From Nocardioides marmotae (lineage in GTDB: Bacteria > Actinomycetota > Actinomycetes > Propionibacteriales > Nocardioidaceae), in NCBI RefSeq assembly GCF_013177455.1, contig NZ_CP053660.1:2666001-2730000 (forward strand): 64,000 nucleotides of DNA, read 5' to 3'. Positions 1-8,527 of the stretch are shown piece by piece. Within the stretch, counting starts at the first letter, position 1. The number at the start of each line of letters is the position of its first letter. A program made the position numbers and the translations under genes. Below the pieces are notes generated by a model. That model was not told the DNA's origin. It worked only from the letters and a program-made list of their open reading frames with translations, and ran no database searches.

Positions 1-398
1 ACGGTCCACGGCTTCTCGTAGATCACCACCGACCGGGCCTCGAGCACGTGGTCGGCGCAGTACTCCTGGACGACCCGGAGGGTCTTGCCGGTGTCGGCGA
101 CGTCGTCGGCGATGAGCACCTTGAGCCCGGACAGGTCGACCGCCTCGGGCGTGGGTGGGAGCATCACCGGCATCTCCAGCCGGGTGTCGACGCCGGTGTA
201 GAACTCCACGTTGATCGCGGAGAGGTTCTTCACGTCCAGCGCGTAGCCCAGGCCCATCCCGAGGCCGAGGCCGCCGCGGGCGATGGAGAGGACCAGGTCC
301 GGCTCGTACCCGTCGTCGACCACCTGCTGGGCCAGCTCGCGCACCGCGGTGCCGAACAGCTCATAGGTCAGGACCTCGCGCTCGCGCTCGTCTGCCAC
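1..398 (-). CDS. Phosphoribosyltransferase, 3' end beyond the window
   Basis: About 132 residues are visible and the C-terminus lies off the left edge. The type I phosphoribosyltransferase PRPP loop is clear: VLIADDVADTGKTL, two acidic residues followed by TGKT. It is preceded by an IARGGL segment typical of the purine-type branch. Such enzymes transfer phosphoribose from PRPP to a base in the cytosol, so hypoxanthine/guanine/xanthine salvage is the likeliest role, but the base cannot be read from this part. The start is taken as GTG at 396-398, about 17 nt after GGAGG; an ATG a few bases upstream is in another frame. It lies 51 nt downstream of recX on the same strand and may be cotranscribed with it. 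Family assignment is firm, substrate is not. Confidence 0.8.
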   Translation of the reverse strand, partial: MADEREREVLTYELFGTAVRELAQQVVDDGYEPDLVLSIARGGLGLGMGLGYALDVKNLSAINVEFYTGVDTRLEMPVMLPPTPEAVDLSGLKVLIADDVADTGKTLRVVQEYCADHVLEARSVVIYEKPWT

Positions 399-449
399 GC
401 GGCCATTCTGCCCGGCCTCCACGGGCGGGTGCCGGTCGCACGTCGAAGC

Positions 450-1232
450 TCAGTCGAGGTCCGGGTCCTCCGGGAGCACGTCGTCGTCCCGCCCGGCTTG
501 GGCGAGCTCCTCGCGGACCACGGCGAAGGCCAGCCCGCCGCCGTACCCCTTGCGGGCGAGCATCCCGACCAGCCGCCGGGTGGCGGTGGCGTCGTCGACC
601 CGGGAGAGCGAGCGCAGCTTCTTGCGCACCAGTGCCCGGGCCGCCTCCTCCTCGTCGGCGGGATCGATCTCGTCGAGCGCCTCGCGGGCGACCTCGTCGG
701 CCACGCCCTTGCGGCGCAGCTCCTGGGCCAGCGCCCGGCGGGCGAGCCCCTTCCCCGGCTGCCGGCTGGCGATCCAGGCCCGGGCGAACGCCTCGTCGTC
801 GACGAGGCCGACCTCCTCGAACCGGTCGAGCAGGCGTTCGGCGAGCTCCGCCGGGACGTCCTTGGCCTCGAGCTTGTCGGCCAGCTGCTTGCGCGAGCGG
901 GCCTGGCCGGTCAGCTGGTCGAGCAGGATCTTGCGGGCGACGGCCTCGGGGTCGGCCGGGGGCCCGGCTGCGACCGGGTCCTCGGGCGGCGGCGTCGACC
1001 GGCCGCGGCGGCTGCCGGAGCGACCACCCGGACGGCCCCCGGAACGACCGCCGGAACGGCCGCCGGAGCGGCTGCCGGCGCCCCTCCCGACCCCGGTCCG
1101 GGACGGGCGCGGTGCGTCGTCCTCGACCGCGGGAGTGGCCGGGGTGGCCGCGCGCTGGGTCCACGCGTCCACCCCGTCGGCGACGTCACCGAGCCACGAC
1201 GGCGGCGGTCGGTCGTCACGGAAGTCGGGCAT
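450..1232 (-). CDS. recX: RecX, regulator of RecA
   Basis: 260 residues. RecX proteins bind RecA filaments and damp recombinase and coprotease activity. The RecX helical repeats occupy roughly residues 95-250: short blocks starting KILLDQLTGQARSRKQL, then LLDRFEEVGLVDDEAFAR, then ALAQELRRKGVADEVAREAL, each with the family Leu/Arg pattern. The first 90 residues are a low-complexity Arg/Gly/Ser/Pro extension, so the protein is longer than the usual 150-180 residues. That extension is common in actinobacteria and is unlikely to be folded. It starts 27 nt after the recA stop and has a good AGGAGG site. Operon with recA is very likely. Confidence 0.93.
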   Translation of the reverse strand: MPDFRDDRPPPSWLGDVADGVDAWTQRAATPATPAVEDDAPRPSRTGVGRGAGSRSGGRSGGRSGGRPGGRSGSRRGRSTPPPEDPVAAGPPADPEAVARKILLDQLTGQARSRKQLADKLEAKDVPAELAERLLDRFEEVGLVDDEAFARAWIASRQPGKGLARRALAQELRRKGVADEVAREALDEIDPADEEEAARALVRKKLRSLSRVDDATATRRLVGMLARKGYGGGLAFAVVREELAQAGRDDDVLPEDPDLD

Positions 1233-1259
1233 CGGCCCTCCTCACCGGTCCCGTCGGGA

Positions 1260-2303
<1,044 letters not shown>

Positions 2304-2346
2304 GGTGGTCTTCCTTGTCTCTCGTCGGGTAGCAGGCACATCGACG

Positions 2347-2369
2347 ACGCTAGGACGAGCCACCGACAA
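2347..2369 (-). promoter_or_regulatory. RecA-independent DNA-damage promoter of recA (PafBC type)
   Basis: On the minus strand this reads TTGTCGGTG, 8 nt, TAGCGT. It matches every fixed position of the published mycobacterial RecA-NDp consensus TTGTCRGTG-N8-TANNNT, which is activated by PafBC. The hexamer ends about 43 nt before the recA ATG, leaving a short leader that contains the ribosome site. Confidence 0.85.
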
Positions 2370-2436
2370 CGCCTGGTCAGCGTGTCGCTCGTGTGGACCA
2401 CCTCGGCCCGCGCCGTGCCTGTGGAGAGAACCTAGC

Positions 2437-2452
2437 CCGAACACGTGTTCGA
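2437..2452. promoter_or_regulatory. LexA (SOS) box of recA
   Basis: CCGAACACGTGTTCGA matches the Gram-positive/actinobacterial SOS box TCGAACNNNNGTTCGA at all but the first base. It lies about 135 nt upstream of the recA start, beyond the PafBC-type promoter. recA therefore has separate LexA-controlled and LexA-independent inputs, as in mycobacteria. Confidence 0.9.
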
Positions 2453-2478
2453 TCCACATCGACACGCCGACCGGCGGC

Positions 2479-2880
2479 TCACCGGTGCCGCGCGCGCCCC
2501 CGCACGAGGCTCGCGACCACCACGGCCGCCACCACCAGGCCGGCCAGCACCGCCCACCCGGTCGTGTAGTCGCGGTCGAGCAGCGTCGGGTTGTCCGCTC
2601 GCGCACCGAAGCGGCCGAGCACCGGCACGGCGAGCAGGGTGAGCGACCCGAGCACCACCAGGCCGACCGCCGCAGGCGCCCGCGCCGGGCCCGGCAACCA
2701 CCGGCTGGCGAGGAGCCCCAGCACGAGCACCACCGGCACGAGCACCGCGTCGTGCACGAGCACCCCGGTGACCAGCCAGGTGGCCACGTCGACGAGGTCG
2801 GACTCGCGGCCCACCAGCAACCACGCGCCGTACGACGCGAGCGCGAGGCCGAGGGCGCCGAGCAGGAGGCGGGCGATCAC
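2479..2880 (-). CDS. Small integral membrane protein
   Basis: 133 residues with four hydrophobic segments (about residues 4-22, 37-58, 70-88 and 105-123) and an Arg-rich end (RGRARHR). No family is recognised. It starts at GTG 2878-2880, whose bases overlap the TGA of the molybdopterin oxidoreductase (GTGA), so it is the last gene of a five-gene coupled operon. By position it may be a membrane partner of that oxidoreductase, for example an anchor or quinone-side subunit, but no heme or metal ligand pattern stands out. Its stop lies about 27 nt before the recA LexA box. Confidence 0.8.
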   Translation of the reverse strand: MIARLLLGALGLALASYGAWLLVGRESDLVDVATWLVTGVLVHDAVLVPVVLVLGLLASRWLPGPARAPAAVGLVVLGSLTLLAVPVLGRFGARADNPTLLDRDYTTGWAVLAGLVVAAVVVASLVRGRARHR

Positions 2881-4016
2881 GCGAGCACCTCGAGCCGGTC
2901 GAGCCACTTGGTCTGGAGCACGCCGGGCCGGTTGGGCGCGATGAGCCGCGCCGGGTGGCCGTGGTCGAGGGCCAGCGGCTCCCCGCCGAGGGCGAGCGCG
3001 ACGAGCGTGCGGTCGTCGTCGGCGAACCGGGCCTGCAGCACGGTCGTGCGGTAGGGCCCGGACCGCTGCAGGGAGCGGACCACGACGTCGCTCCCCCGCG
3101 GCGCACCGACCTCGTCGAGCAGGTCGCGCACCCGCACCCCGGTCCAGGTCCCCGAGGCGCTCCAGCCCTCCACGCACGCGATCGGGAGCTCCTCGGTGCG
3201 CTGCTCCAGCGCGAGCAGGTCCGCCCGCGTGAGGCGGACCGAGCGGGCGCCGTGCACGACGGTGAGCGCCCAGCCCGGGGCGGTCGCCGTCCCGGTCACG
3301 CCCGCGGCGGCCGCGGACGTGTTGATCGGCAGGCCCTGCGGGCCGTCGCCCGAGCGGACGCCCAGCACCGAGACCCGCCGCAGCCACGGGACGGTGGAGC
3401 CGGCGGTCGCCAGCACCGCCACCCCGGCGGCGAGCCAGGTCGCGCGCAGCAGGCCGCGACGCGACAGGGATGCGGAGCGTGCGGGCGGGTCGTCGTCGAG
3501 CGGGCGGCGCAGCGCGTCGCGGACGACGGGGAGCTTGACCGCGACGTGGAGCACCAGCGCGCCGATGGCCACCCAGGCGACGGCGTAGTGGGTGGTGCGG
3601 AAGGAGAACGACCACGGGTACCACTGGCTGGCGTTGGCCAGCCCGGTCACCAGCATGAAGACCGCGGAGGCGACCAGCACGAGCACCGAGAGCCGCTCCA
3701 GGGCGGTGAGCGCCAGGTGGCGCAGGTCGAGGCGCGCCGGACGCTGGAACAGCCGGGGGTAGACGGTCCACAGCTTGACCAGCAGCAGCGGCACGGCGGC
3801 GGTGCCGGTGACCACGTGCAGGCCCTGGGTGAGGCGGTAGCCCCAGGCCGGGCTCGTCGGGAACGGCACCGGTTGGGAGGGCTGCTGGGCGTAGTGGCTG
3901 AGCAGCCCGGTCAGGAAGCACACGGCGAAGCACACGCCCAGCGCGGGCCCGACCCGGGAGGCGAGGGCCGGGCCGTGCAGCGGGGAGGTGAAGTCCTCCG
4001 ACCGCGGCGCCCTCAC
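2877..4016 (-). CDS. Membrane molybdopterin-dependent oxidoreductase with cytochrome b-like N-terminus
   Basis: 379 residues in two parts. Residues 23-162 form four transmembrane helices with several histidines, resembling a cytochrome b561-type module. A fifth hydrophobic segment (about 192-208) is preceded by a twin-arginine motif SRRGLLR near residues 185-191. The remaining ~165 residues are a sulfite-oxidase/YedY-like molybdopterin domain with the conserved ACVEGWS motif; Cys281 is the expected molybdenum ligand. The internal Tat motif suggests that the last helix and cofactor-loaded domain are exported by Tat after the first helices insert, as known for actinobacterial Rieske proteins. 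Start GTG 4014-4016 overlaps the methyltransferase stop. Substrate unknown. Confidence 0.82.
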   Translation of the reverse strand: MRAPRSEDFTSPLHGPALASRVGPALGVCFAVCFLTGLLSHYAQQPSQPVPFPTSPAWGYRLTQGLHVVTGTAAVPLLLVKLWTVYPRLFQRPARLDLRHLALTALERLSVLVLVASAVFMLVTGLANASQWYPWSFSFRTTHYAVAWVAIGALVLHVAVKLPVVRDALRRPLDDDPPARSASLSRRGLLRATWLAAGVAVLATAGSTVPWLRRVSVLGVRSGDGPQGLPINTSAAAAGVTGTATAPGWALTVVHGARSVRLTRADLLALEQRTEELPIACVEGWSASGTWTGVRVRDLLDEVGAPRGSDVVVRSLQRSGPYRTTVLQARFADDDRTLVALALGGEPLALDHGHPARLIAPNRPGVLQTKWLDRLEVLA

Positions 4017-4660
4017 GTGCGCGAGGGTCTCAGGACGGCGACCCAGCGGCCGCCGTGCTCGACGGTCTCCTGCACCCGCAGGCCGGCGGCGCCGGCGACC
4101 GGCCCGACGTCGTCGAGGCCGAGCACGGCCCAGCGGAAGGGCCGGCTCAGGGTGCCGTCGCACTGCAGCCGGGCCCACCCCGAGGTGGGCCGCACGCCGG
4201 GGCCGGCCACCTCGACCACGACCCGCCCGTCGTCCAGGAGCAGGCCCGCGGCGCGGGCGAGCAGTGCCTGCGGGTCGCCGCCGATGCCGACGTTCCCGTC
4301 GGCCAGCAGGGCGGTGCCCCACCGACCCTCCCCCGGCAGCCGGTCGGCGAGCACGTCGCGGCGCAGCGCCGCCACCCCGCGGTCCCGGGTCTGCCCGACC
4401 GCCTCGTGGACGACGTCGATGCCGAGCACGTCGTGGCCCATCGCGGCCAGGGCCGCGGCCATCCGGCCCGGCCCGCACCCGATGTCGAGGGTCGCCCCCA
4501 CGCAGTGGCCGAGGATCTCCCGGTCGTGCTGGTCGGCCTCGGCGGTCCAGGACGCCACCGGCAGCGGCTGGGGCGCGTCCCCGAGCCCGAGCACCGCGCA
4601 CGGCTCGCCGCGCAGCGCGTGGGAGAAGACGGTGGAGAACGACTCGTCGGGCGGGCTCAC
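4013..4660 (-). CDS. Class I SAM-dependent methyltransferase
   Basis: 215 residues. Motif I of Rossmann methyltransferases, LDIGCGPGRM, is near residue 55, followed by the acidic strand-2 residue in GHDVLGIDVV, so S-adenosylmethionine binding is secure. The methyl acceptor cannot be deduced. A much longer open frame runs upstream, but only from GTG 4658-4660 is the sequence protein-like, and that start overlaps the DUF2064 gene stop (GTGA). Third gene of the coupled operon. It sits between two glycosyl/nucleotidyl transferase-like proteins and an oxidoreductase, so a sugar-containing or lipid-linked small molecule is a reasonable guess for the substrate. Confidence 0.85.
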   Translation of the reverse strand: MSPPDESFSTVFSHALRGEPCAVLGLGDAPQPLPVASWTAEADQHDREILGHCVGATLDIGCGPGRMAAALAAMGHDVLGIDVVHEAVGQTRDRGVAALRRDVLADRLPGEGRWGTALLADGNVGIGGDPQALLARAAGLLLDDGRVVVEVAGPGVRPTSGWARLQCDGTLSRPFRWAVLGLDDVGPVAGAAGLRVQETVEHGGRWVAVLRPSRT

Positions 4661-5301
4661 CGCCGCACCTCCCGCCAGGTGTGGGCGAAGCGGGAGTCGG
4701 GGGCCTGCGCGGCGACCGCCTCGGCGTCGGCCAGCGTGTCGACGTCGCGCAGCACCGCGGCCGGCGCCACCGGAACGCCGACGCCCGCCAGCGCCGCCCG
4801 CGTGTCGTCGTACGTCGTCGGGGTGGACATCTCCACCCGTCCCAGCGCGGCGGCGGCCGCGGGGTCGCGCAGGCCGAGCACCCACCAGCCGCCGTCCTCG
4901 GCCGGGCCCAGCACGCCGGGGTGGGACTCCAGGCAGGTGACGACGTCGAGCAGCAGGGCGGGGGTCAGCTGCGGGGTGTCCATGCCGACCTGGACGACCG
5001 GGCCGGGGCCCTCGCCGTGGGCATGCACCAGCCGCTCGGCGAAGCCGGCGCCGACCTGCGGCGTGACCCGCCACCCCGCGGCCATCCGCCGGACCCGCTC
5101 GCCGTGGACGGCGTCGTCGAGGTCGCCGGCCACCGCGAGGTGGCAGCGGGCGGGGCCGACGGCGTCGGCGCAGGCGGCGAGGGTGTCGAGGAGCGAGGCG
5201 GCGGCGACCTCCGCGGCGGCCTCGTCGCCGATGTCCACCGCCAGCCGGGTCTTCACCCGGCCGGGGACGGGGGCCTTGGCCACGACGAGCACGCGGGTCA
5301 T
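4657..5301 (-). CDS. DUF2064 (TIGR04282-type) glycosyltransferase-like protein
   Basis: 214 residues. It begins MTRVLVVAKAPVPGRVKTRL, the AKxPxPGxxKTRL signature of the DUF2064/TIGR04282 family, which has a GT-A, CofC-like fold. GMDTPQLTP and the later DGGWWVLGL segment are the other family blocks. Members are often found beside a GT2 enzyme and, in some bacteria, in arsenosugar or rSAM/selenodomain clusters; the reaction is not established for most. The ATG (5299-5301) overlaps the GT2 stop as ATGA, so translation is coupled. No membrane segment. Confidence 0.85.
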   Translation of the reverse strand: MTRVLVVAKAPVPGRVKTRLAVDIGDEAAAEVAAASLLDTLAACADAVGPARCHLAVAGDLDDAVHGERVRRMAAGWRVTPQVGAGFAERLVHAHGEGPGPVVQVGMDTPQLTPALLLDVVTCLESHPGVLGPAEDGGWWVLGLRDPAAAAALGRVEMSTPTTYDDTRAALAGVGVPVAPAAVLRDVDTLADAEAVAAQAPDSRFAHTWREVRR

Positions 5302-5957
5302 CTCTCGAGCACCTTCCAGAAGTCTCGCGCGGCACGCACGGTGCCGCGGACCGAGCCGGACACCTTCGACCGGGTGCCCTCGGCACGGGGGTGGTAGGTG
5401 ACGTCGCGTTCGGACACCCGCCAGCCCGCGAGCGCCACCTTCTGCAGCAGCTCCACGGGGTAGCCGAAGCGACGGTCCTCGACGCCCAACGACAGGAGTT
5501 CGGCGCGGCCGGAGACCCGGATGGGTGCGATGTCGTGGACCTCGATGCCGATCCGGCGGCGCAGCCAGGCGAGGATCACCGCGTTGCCGGCGCGGGCGTG
5601 CCAGGGCCACACGCCGCGCTCCACCGGCCGGCGCCGGCCCACGGCCATGTCGAAGCGGCCCGAGCGGACGTCCTCGAGCAGCGGCAGCAGCTCGGCGGGG
5701 TCGAAGGACCCGTCCCCGTCCATGAACGCGACGTGGTCGTGGGTCGCTGCGAGGAGTCCGGCGTGCACCGCCGCCCCGTACCCCGGGACCGGCTCCCGCA
5801 GGACCCGCGCCCCCAGCCGACGGGCCACCTCGGCGGTGTCGTCGCTCGACCCGTTGTCGACCACGATGACCGCGAACTCCTCCGGGACCAGGGGCAGCAG
5901 CGCCGCCAGGGCGGGGGCTTCGTCGCGGCAGGGCAGGACCAGGTCGCAGACGGGCAT
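5298..5957 (-). CDS. Family 2 glycosyltransferase
   Basis: 219 residues with a dolichol-phosphate-mannose-synthase-like GT-A fold: LPCRDEAPAL at the start, VIVVDNGSSDDTAE near residue 30, and the metal-binding FMDGDGSFDP near residue 80. There are no transmembrane helices, so it is probably a soluble enzyme using a nucleotide sugar, perhaps with a polyprenyl-phosphate or similar acceptor. First gene of the operon. The start ATG 5955-5957 has no ribosome site but lies exactly 7 nt after TAGGTT, so its mRNA is probably leaderless. It diverges from the GT-C-like gene, 79 nt apart. Confidence 0.88.
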   Translation of the reverse strand: MPVCDLVLPCRDEAPALAALLPLVPEEFAVIVVDNGSSDDTAEVARRLGARVLREPVPGYGAAVHAGLLAATHDHVAFMDGDGSFDPAELLPLLEDVRSGRFDMAVGRRRPVERGVWPWHARAGNAVILAWLRRRIGIEVHDIAPIRVSGRAELLSLGVEDRRFGYPVELLQKVALAGWRVSERDVTYHPRAEGTRSKVSGSVRGTVRAARDFWKVLER

Positions 5958-5964
5958 GCCCAGA

Positions 5965-5970
5965 AACCTA
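5965..5970 (-). promoter_or_regulatory. -10 hexamer for leaderless GT2 mRNA
   Basis: TAGGTT on the minus strand, 7 nt before the GT2 ATG, without a ribosome site between. No convincing -35 element. Confidence 0.6.
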
Positions 5971-6023
5971 GGCGGCGGGGCCACACCCGGCCCGCCGCTC
6001 GGCCGGCGGCACCCACCCGTCCG

Positions 6024-6029
6024 TAGGGT
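6024..6029 (+). promoter_or_regulatory. -10 hexamer for leaderless GT-C-like mRNA
   Basis: TAGGGT on the plus strand, 7 nt before ATG 6037. It faces the GT2 promoter 53 nt away, so the two operons share one divergent control region. Confidence 0.6.
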
Positions 6030-6036
6030 CGGGCCC

Positions 6037-7377
6037 ATGACCGCGACCCGCCGCGCCGGCCTCGGCCTGCTCGCCGCGGTGGTGTTGCTCGCGGTCGCCT
6101 TCGCGGTCCCGCAGCTCGCGGACTGGGAGGTCTGGCCGCGGGCGCCGCGCTCGATGTCGGACCTCGCGATCCCGCCGCTGCACGGGCTGTGGGACCCCAA
6201 GCTGTTCGGCCCCGGCACGCTGCCCGCGGTCGCGCTCGCCCTGCTCGGGTGGAGGTACGCCGCCGGGCTGGCCGCCCGGCTGCCGTGGCGGCGCCTGCTC
6301 GCGGCGGCGTACGTCGCCGCGCTGGCGTGGATGCTGGCGCTCGCGCTGGTCGACGGCGAGCCCGGGCTGACCCGCGTGCTCGGCAACGACGTGGAGTACC
6401 TCCAGACCGCCCGGGAGGTCGACGACGTCGGCGAGCTGGTGCGCACCTACGTCGACCGGATCCCGTTGTCCGCGGCGCCGGACAACTGGCCGACCCACGT
6501 CGCGGGCCACCCGCCGCTGGCGCTGCTGTTCTTCGTCGGCCTGGTCCGCGTCGGGCTCGGCGGCGACCTGGCCGCGGCGCTGGTCGTCGTGGTGCTCGCC
6601 GCGGCGACCGCTCCCCTGGTGCTGGCCACCGTGCGGGTCCTGGGCGCCGAGGCGGCCGCGCGCCGGGCGGCGCCGTTCCTGGTGCTCACCCCCGCCGCGG
6701 TGTTCATGGCGGTCTCCGCCGACGCCCTCTTCGGGGCGGTCGCAGCCGCGGGCCTGCTGTGCCTGGCGCTGGGGGCGACCCGCGGGCCGACCAGCGCGCG
6801 CGCCGGCGCCGGGTGGTCGGTGCTCGCCGGGCTCCTGCTGGGCTGCTGCGTGATGCTGTCCTACGGGCTGGGCCTGCTCGGGTTCCTCGCGGTGGCGGTC
6901 CTGGTCGCCGGACGGTCGTGGTGGCCGCTGCCGGTGGCGGGCACGGCGGCGCTGGTGGTGGTGCTCGGGTTCGCGGCGGGCGGGTTCGCGTGGTGGGAGG
7001 CCTACCCGGTCCTGCACGACCGGTACTGGGAGGGCATCGCGGCCGACCGCCCGGCGTCGTACTGGATGTGGGGGAACCTCGCCGCGCTCATCGTCTGCAG
7101 CGGCCCGCTCCTGGGCGCCGGGCTCGCGGTCCTCGGCCGTGCCGCGTGGCGCGCCGAGCGGGTCGTCGTCCTGCTCGCGGGCGCGGCGGCGCTGGCGGTC
7201 GCCGCGGCGGACCTGTCGCGGATGAGCAAGGCCGAGGTGGAGCGGATCTGGCTGCCGTTCGTGCCGTGGCTGCTGCTGACCACCGCGCTGCTGCCCGAGC
7301 GGTGGCGCCGGTGGGGGCTGGCGCTCCAGCTGGTCTTCGCGCTGGTCGTCCAGCACCTGCTCTACACGAGCTGGTGA
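6037..7377 (+). CDS. Polytopic membrane protein, probable GT-C (ArnT/PMT-like) glycosyltransferase
   Basis: 446 residues, nearly all hydrophobic, with about ten to twelve transmembrane helices. A large extracellular-type loop contains DNWPTHVAGHPPLALLFF, matching the His-Pro-Pro loop of GT-C glycosyltransferases, and the acidic stretch NDVEYLQTAREVDD lies in the first loop. GT-C enzymes use polyprenyl-phosphate sugars outside the membrane, which fits the divergently transcribed GT2 enzyme that could make such a donor. No specific family name can be given. The start is fixed by the leaderless TAGGGT-N7-ATG arrangement; the open frame extends 516 nt further upstream but overlaps GT2. The following palindromes end the unit. 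Confidence 0.78.
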   Translation: MTATRRAGLGLLAAVVLLAVAFAVPQLADWEVWPRAPRSMSDLAIPPLHGLWDPKLFGPGTLPAVALALLGWRYAAGLAARLPWRRLLAAAYVAALAWMLALALVDGEPGLTRVLGNDVEYLQTAREVDDVGELVRTYVDRIPLSAAPDNWPTHVAGHPPLALLFFVGLVRVGLGGDLAAALVVVVLAAATAPLVLATVRVLGAEAAARRAAPFLVLTPAAVFMAVSADALFGAVAAAGLLCLALGATRGPTSARAGAGWSVLAGLLLGCCVMLSYGLGLLGFLAVAVLVAGRSWWPLPVAGTAALVVVLGFAAGGFAWWEAYPVLHDRYWEGIAADRPASYWMWGNLAALIVCSGPLLGAGLAVLGRAAWRAERVVVLLAGAAALAVAAADLSRMSKAEVERIWLPFVPWLLLTTALLPERWRRWGLALQLVFALVVQHLLYTSW

Positions 7378-7382
7378 GGCCG

Positions 7383-7434
7383 ACTTCTCAGGGAAGTCAC
7401 GCACATACCGGGGCAAATCTCCCCTGATATGTGC
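7383..7434. repeat. Two tandem imperfect palindromes downstream of the GT-C-like gene
   Basis: ACTTC-tcagg-GAAGT (7383-7397) is followed by GCACATA...GGGG-caaatct-CCCC...TATGTGC (7401-7434), and the latter shares its last four bases with the terminator hairpin at 7431-7466. The AT-containing core stands out from the GC-rich surroundings. Could be part of the terminator or a dispersed extragenic palindrome. Confidence 0.5.
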
Positions 7435-7466
7435 AGGGGTCACCGGTGAACCGGGGACCCCTGCAC
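7431..7466. terminator. Bidirectional hairpin terminator
   Basis: GTGCAGGGGTC (7431-7441) pairs perfectly with GACCCCTGCAC (7456-7466) around a 14 nt loop. It lies between the convergent GT-C-like gene (ends 7377) and the epimerase (ends 7472). No T-run follows, as usual in this GC range. Confidence 0.75.
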
Positions 7467-7471
7467 ACCGC

Positions 7472-8527
7472 TCAGGCCCGCAGCGGCGCGGTCGCGAACG
7501 CCGGCAGCCCGTCGCAGGGACGCACCTGCGCGCTGAAGCCGAGCTCCGCGCGGGCCCGGTCGGGCGAGGCGACGACGTGGCGCACGTCGCCGAGGCGGTA
7601 GCCACCCGTCACCTCGGGCTCGATCCGCCGGCCCGACGCCTCACCGGTCCCTTCGGCGACCAACAGGGCGACGTCGAGGATGGTGACCGGCTCGCCGGAG
7701 CAGACGTTGTACGCCGCGAACCGGCCGGTCCCCTCGCCGGTGACCGCGTCGAGGGCCGCGAGGTTGGCGCGGGCGACGTCGTCGACGTGGACGAAGTCGC
7801 GGGCCTGGCCGCCGTCCTCGAAGACCTGCGGCGCCTCGCCCCGCTCGAGGGACGAGCGGAACATCGCGGCCACCCCGGAGTACGGCGTGTCCCGCGGCAT
7901 GCCGGGCCCGTAGACGTTGTGGTAGCGCAGCGCCACGGCGGCCGCGTCGGCCTGCCGGACCCACGCGGCCGCGTAGTGCTCCTGGGCGAGCTTGCTGGCG
8001 GCGTACGCGCTGCGCGGGTCCAGCCGCGCGTCCTCCTCGACGGTCTCCCACGACAGGGGGCGACCGCAGGTGGCGCAGTGGTTCTCGAAGTCGCCGGCGT
8101 CGAGCGCCTCGCGGCGCCGGGGCGGCGGGACCTGGACGCCGTGCTCGACGCAGGCGTAGCGGCCCTCGCCGTAGACGACCATCGAGGAGGCCAGGACGAG
8201 CCGGTCGACGCCGGCCTCGTGCATGGCGGCGAGCAGGGCGGCGGTGCCGAGGTCGTTGTGCGCGGCGTAGTGCGGCAGGTCGGAGACCCTCACGCCGGCC
8301 CCGACGAGCGCGGACTGGTGGCAGACGACGTCGATGCCGCGCAGCAGGTCGGGCCACGCCGCGGCGTCGCGCACGTCGAGGTGGTGGGTGCCCGCAGGCG
8401 GCTCCGCGGCGCCGTGGGCGTTCTCGAGCATCACGTCGACCCGGACGACCTCGTCGCCGCGCTCCTCCAGCCGGCGGGCGACGGTGGCGCCGATGAAGCC
8501 CGCCGAGCCGGTGAGCAGCACCCGCAT
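7472..8527 (-). CDS. NAD-dependent epimerase/dehydratase (extended SDR)
   Basis: 351 residues. The Rossmann motif LLTGSAGFIGATVARRL is at the N-terminus and the SDR catalytic pair appears as YAASKLAQEH (YxxxK) near residue 165, preceded by the ASSMVVYG serine block. These are UDP-glucose 4-epimerase or dTDP-glucose-dehydratase-like proteins acting on nucleotide sugars. An insertion carrying NHCATCGRPL, with Cys-x2-Cys and nearby His, is unusual and may bind a metal. Its ATG overlaps the phosphorylase stop by one base (TGATG). A role in modifying the sugar used by the neighbouring glycosyltransferases is plausible but inferred. Confidence 0.85.
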   Translation of the reverse strand: MRVLLTGSAGFIGATVARRLEERGDEVVRVDVMLENAHGAAEPPAGTHHLDVRDAAAWPDLLRGIDVVCHQSALVGAGVRVSDLPHYAAHNDLGTAALLAAMHEAGVDRLVLASSMVVYGEGRYACVEHGVQVPPPRRREALDAGDFENHCATCGRPLSWETVEEDARLDPRSAYAASKLAQEHYAAAWVRQADAAAVALRYHNVYGPGMPRDTPYSGVAAMFRSSLERGEAPQVFEDGGQARDFVHVDDVARANLAALDAVTGEGTGRFAAYNVCSGEPVTILDVALLVAEGTGEASGRRIEPEVTGGYRLGDVRHVVASPDRARAELGFSAQVRPCDGLPAFATAPLRA

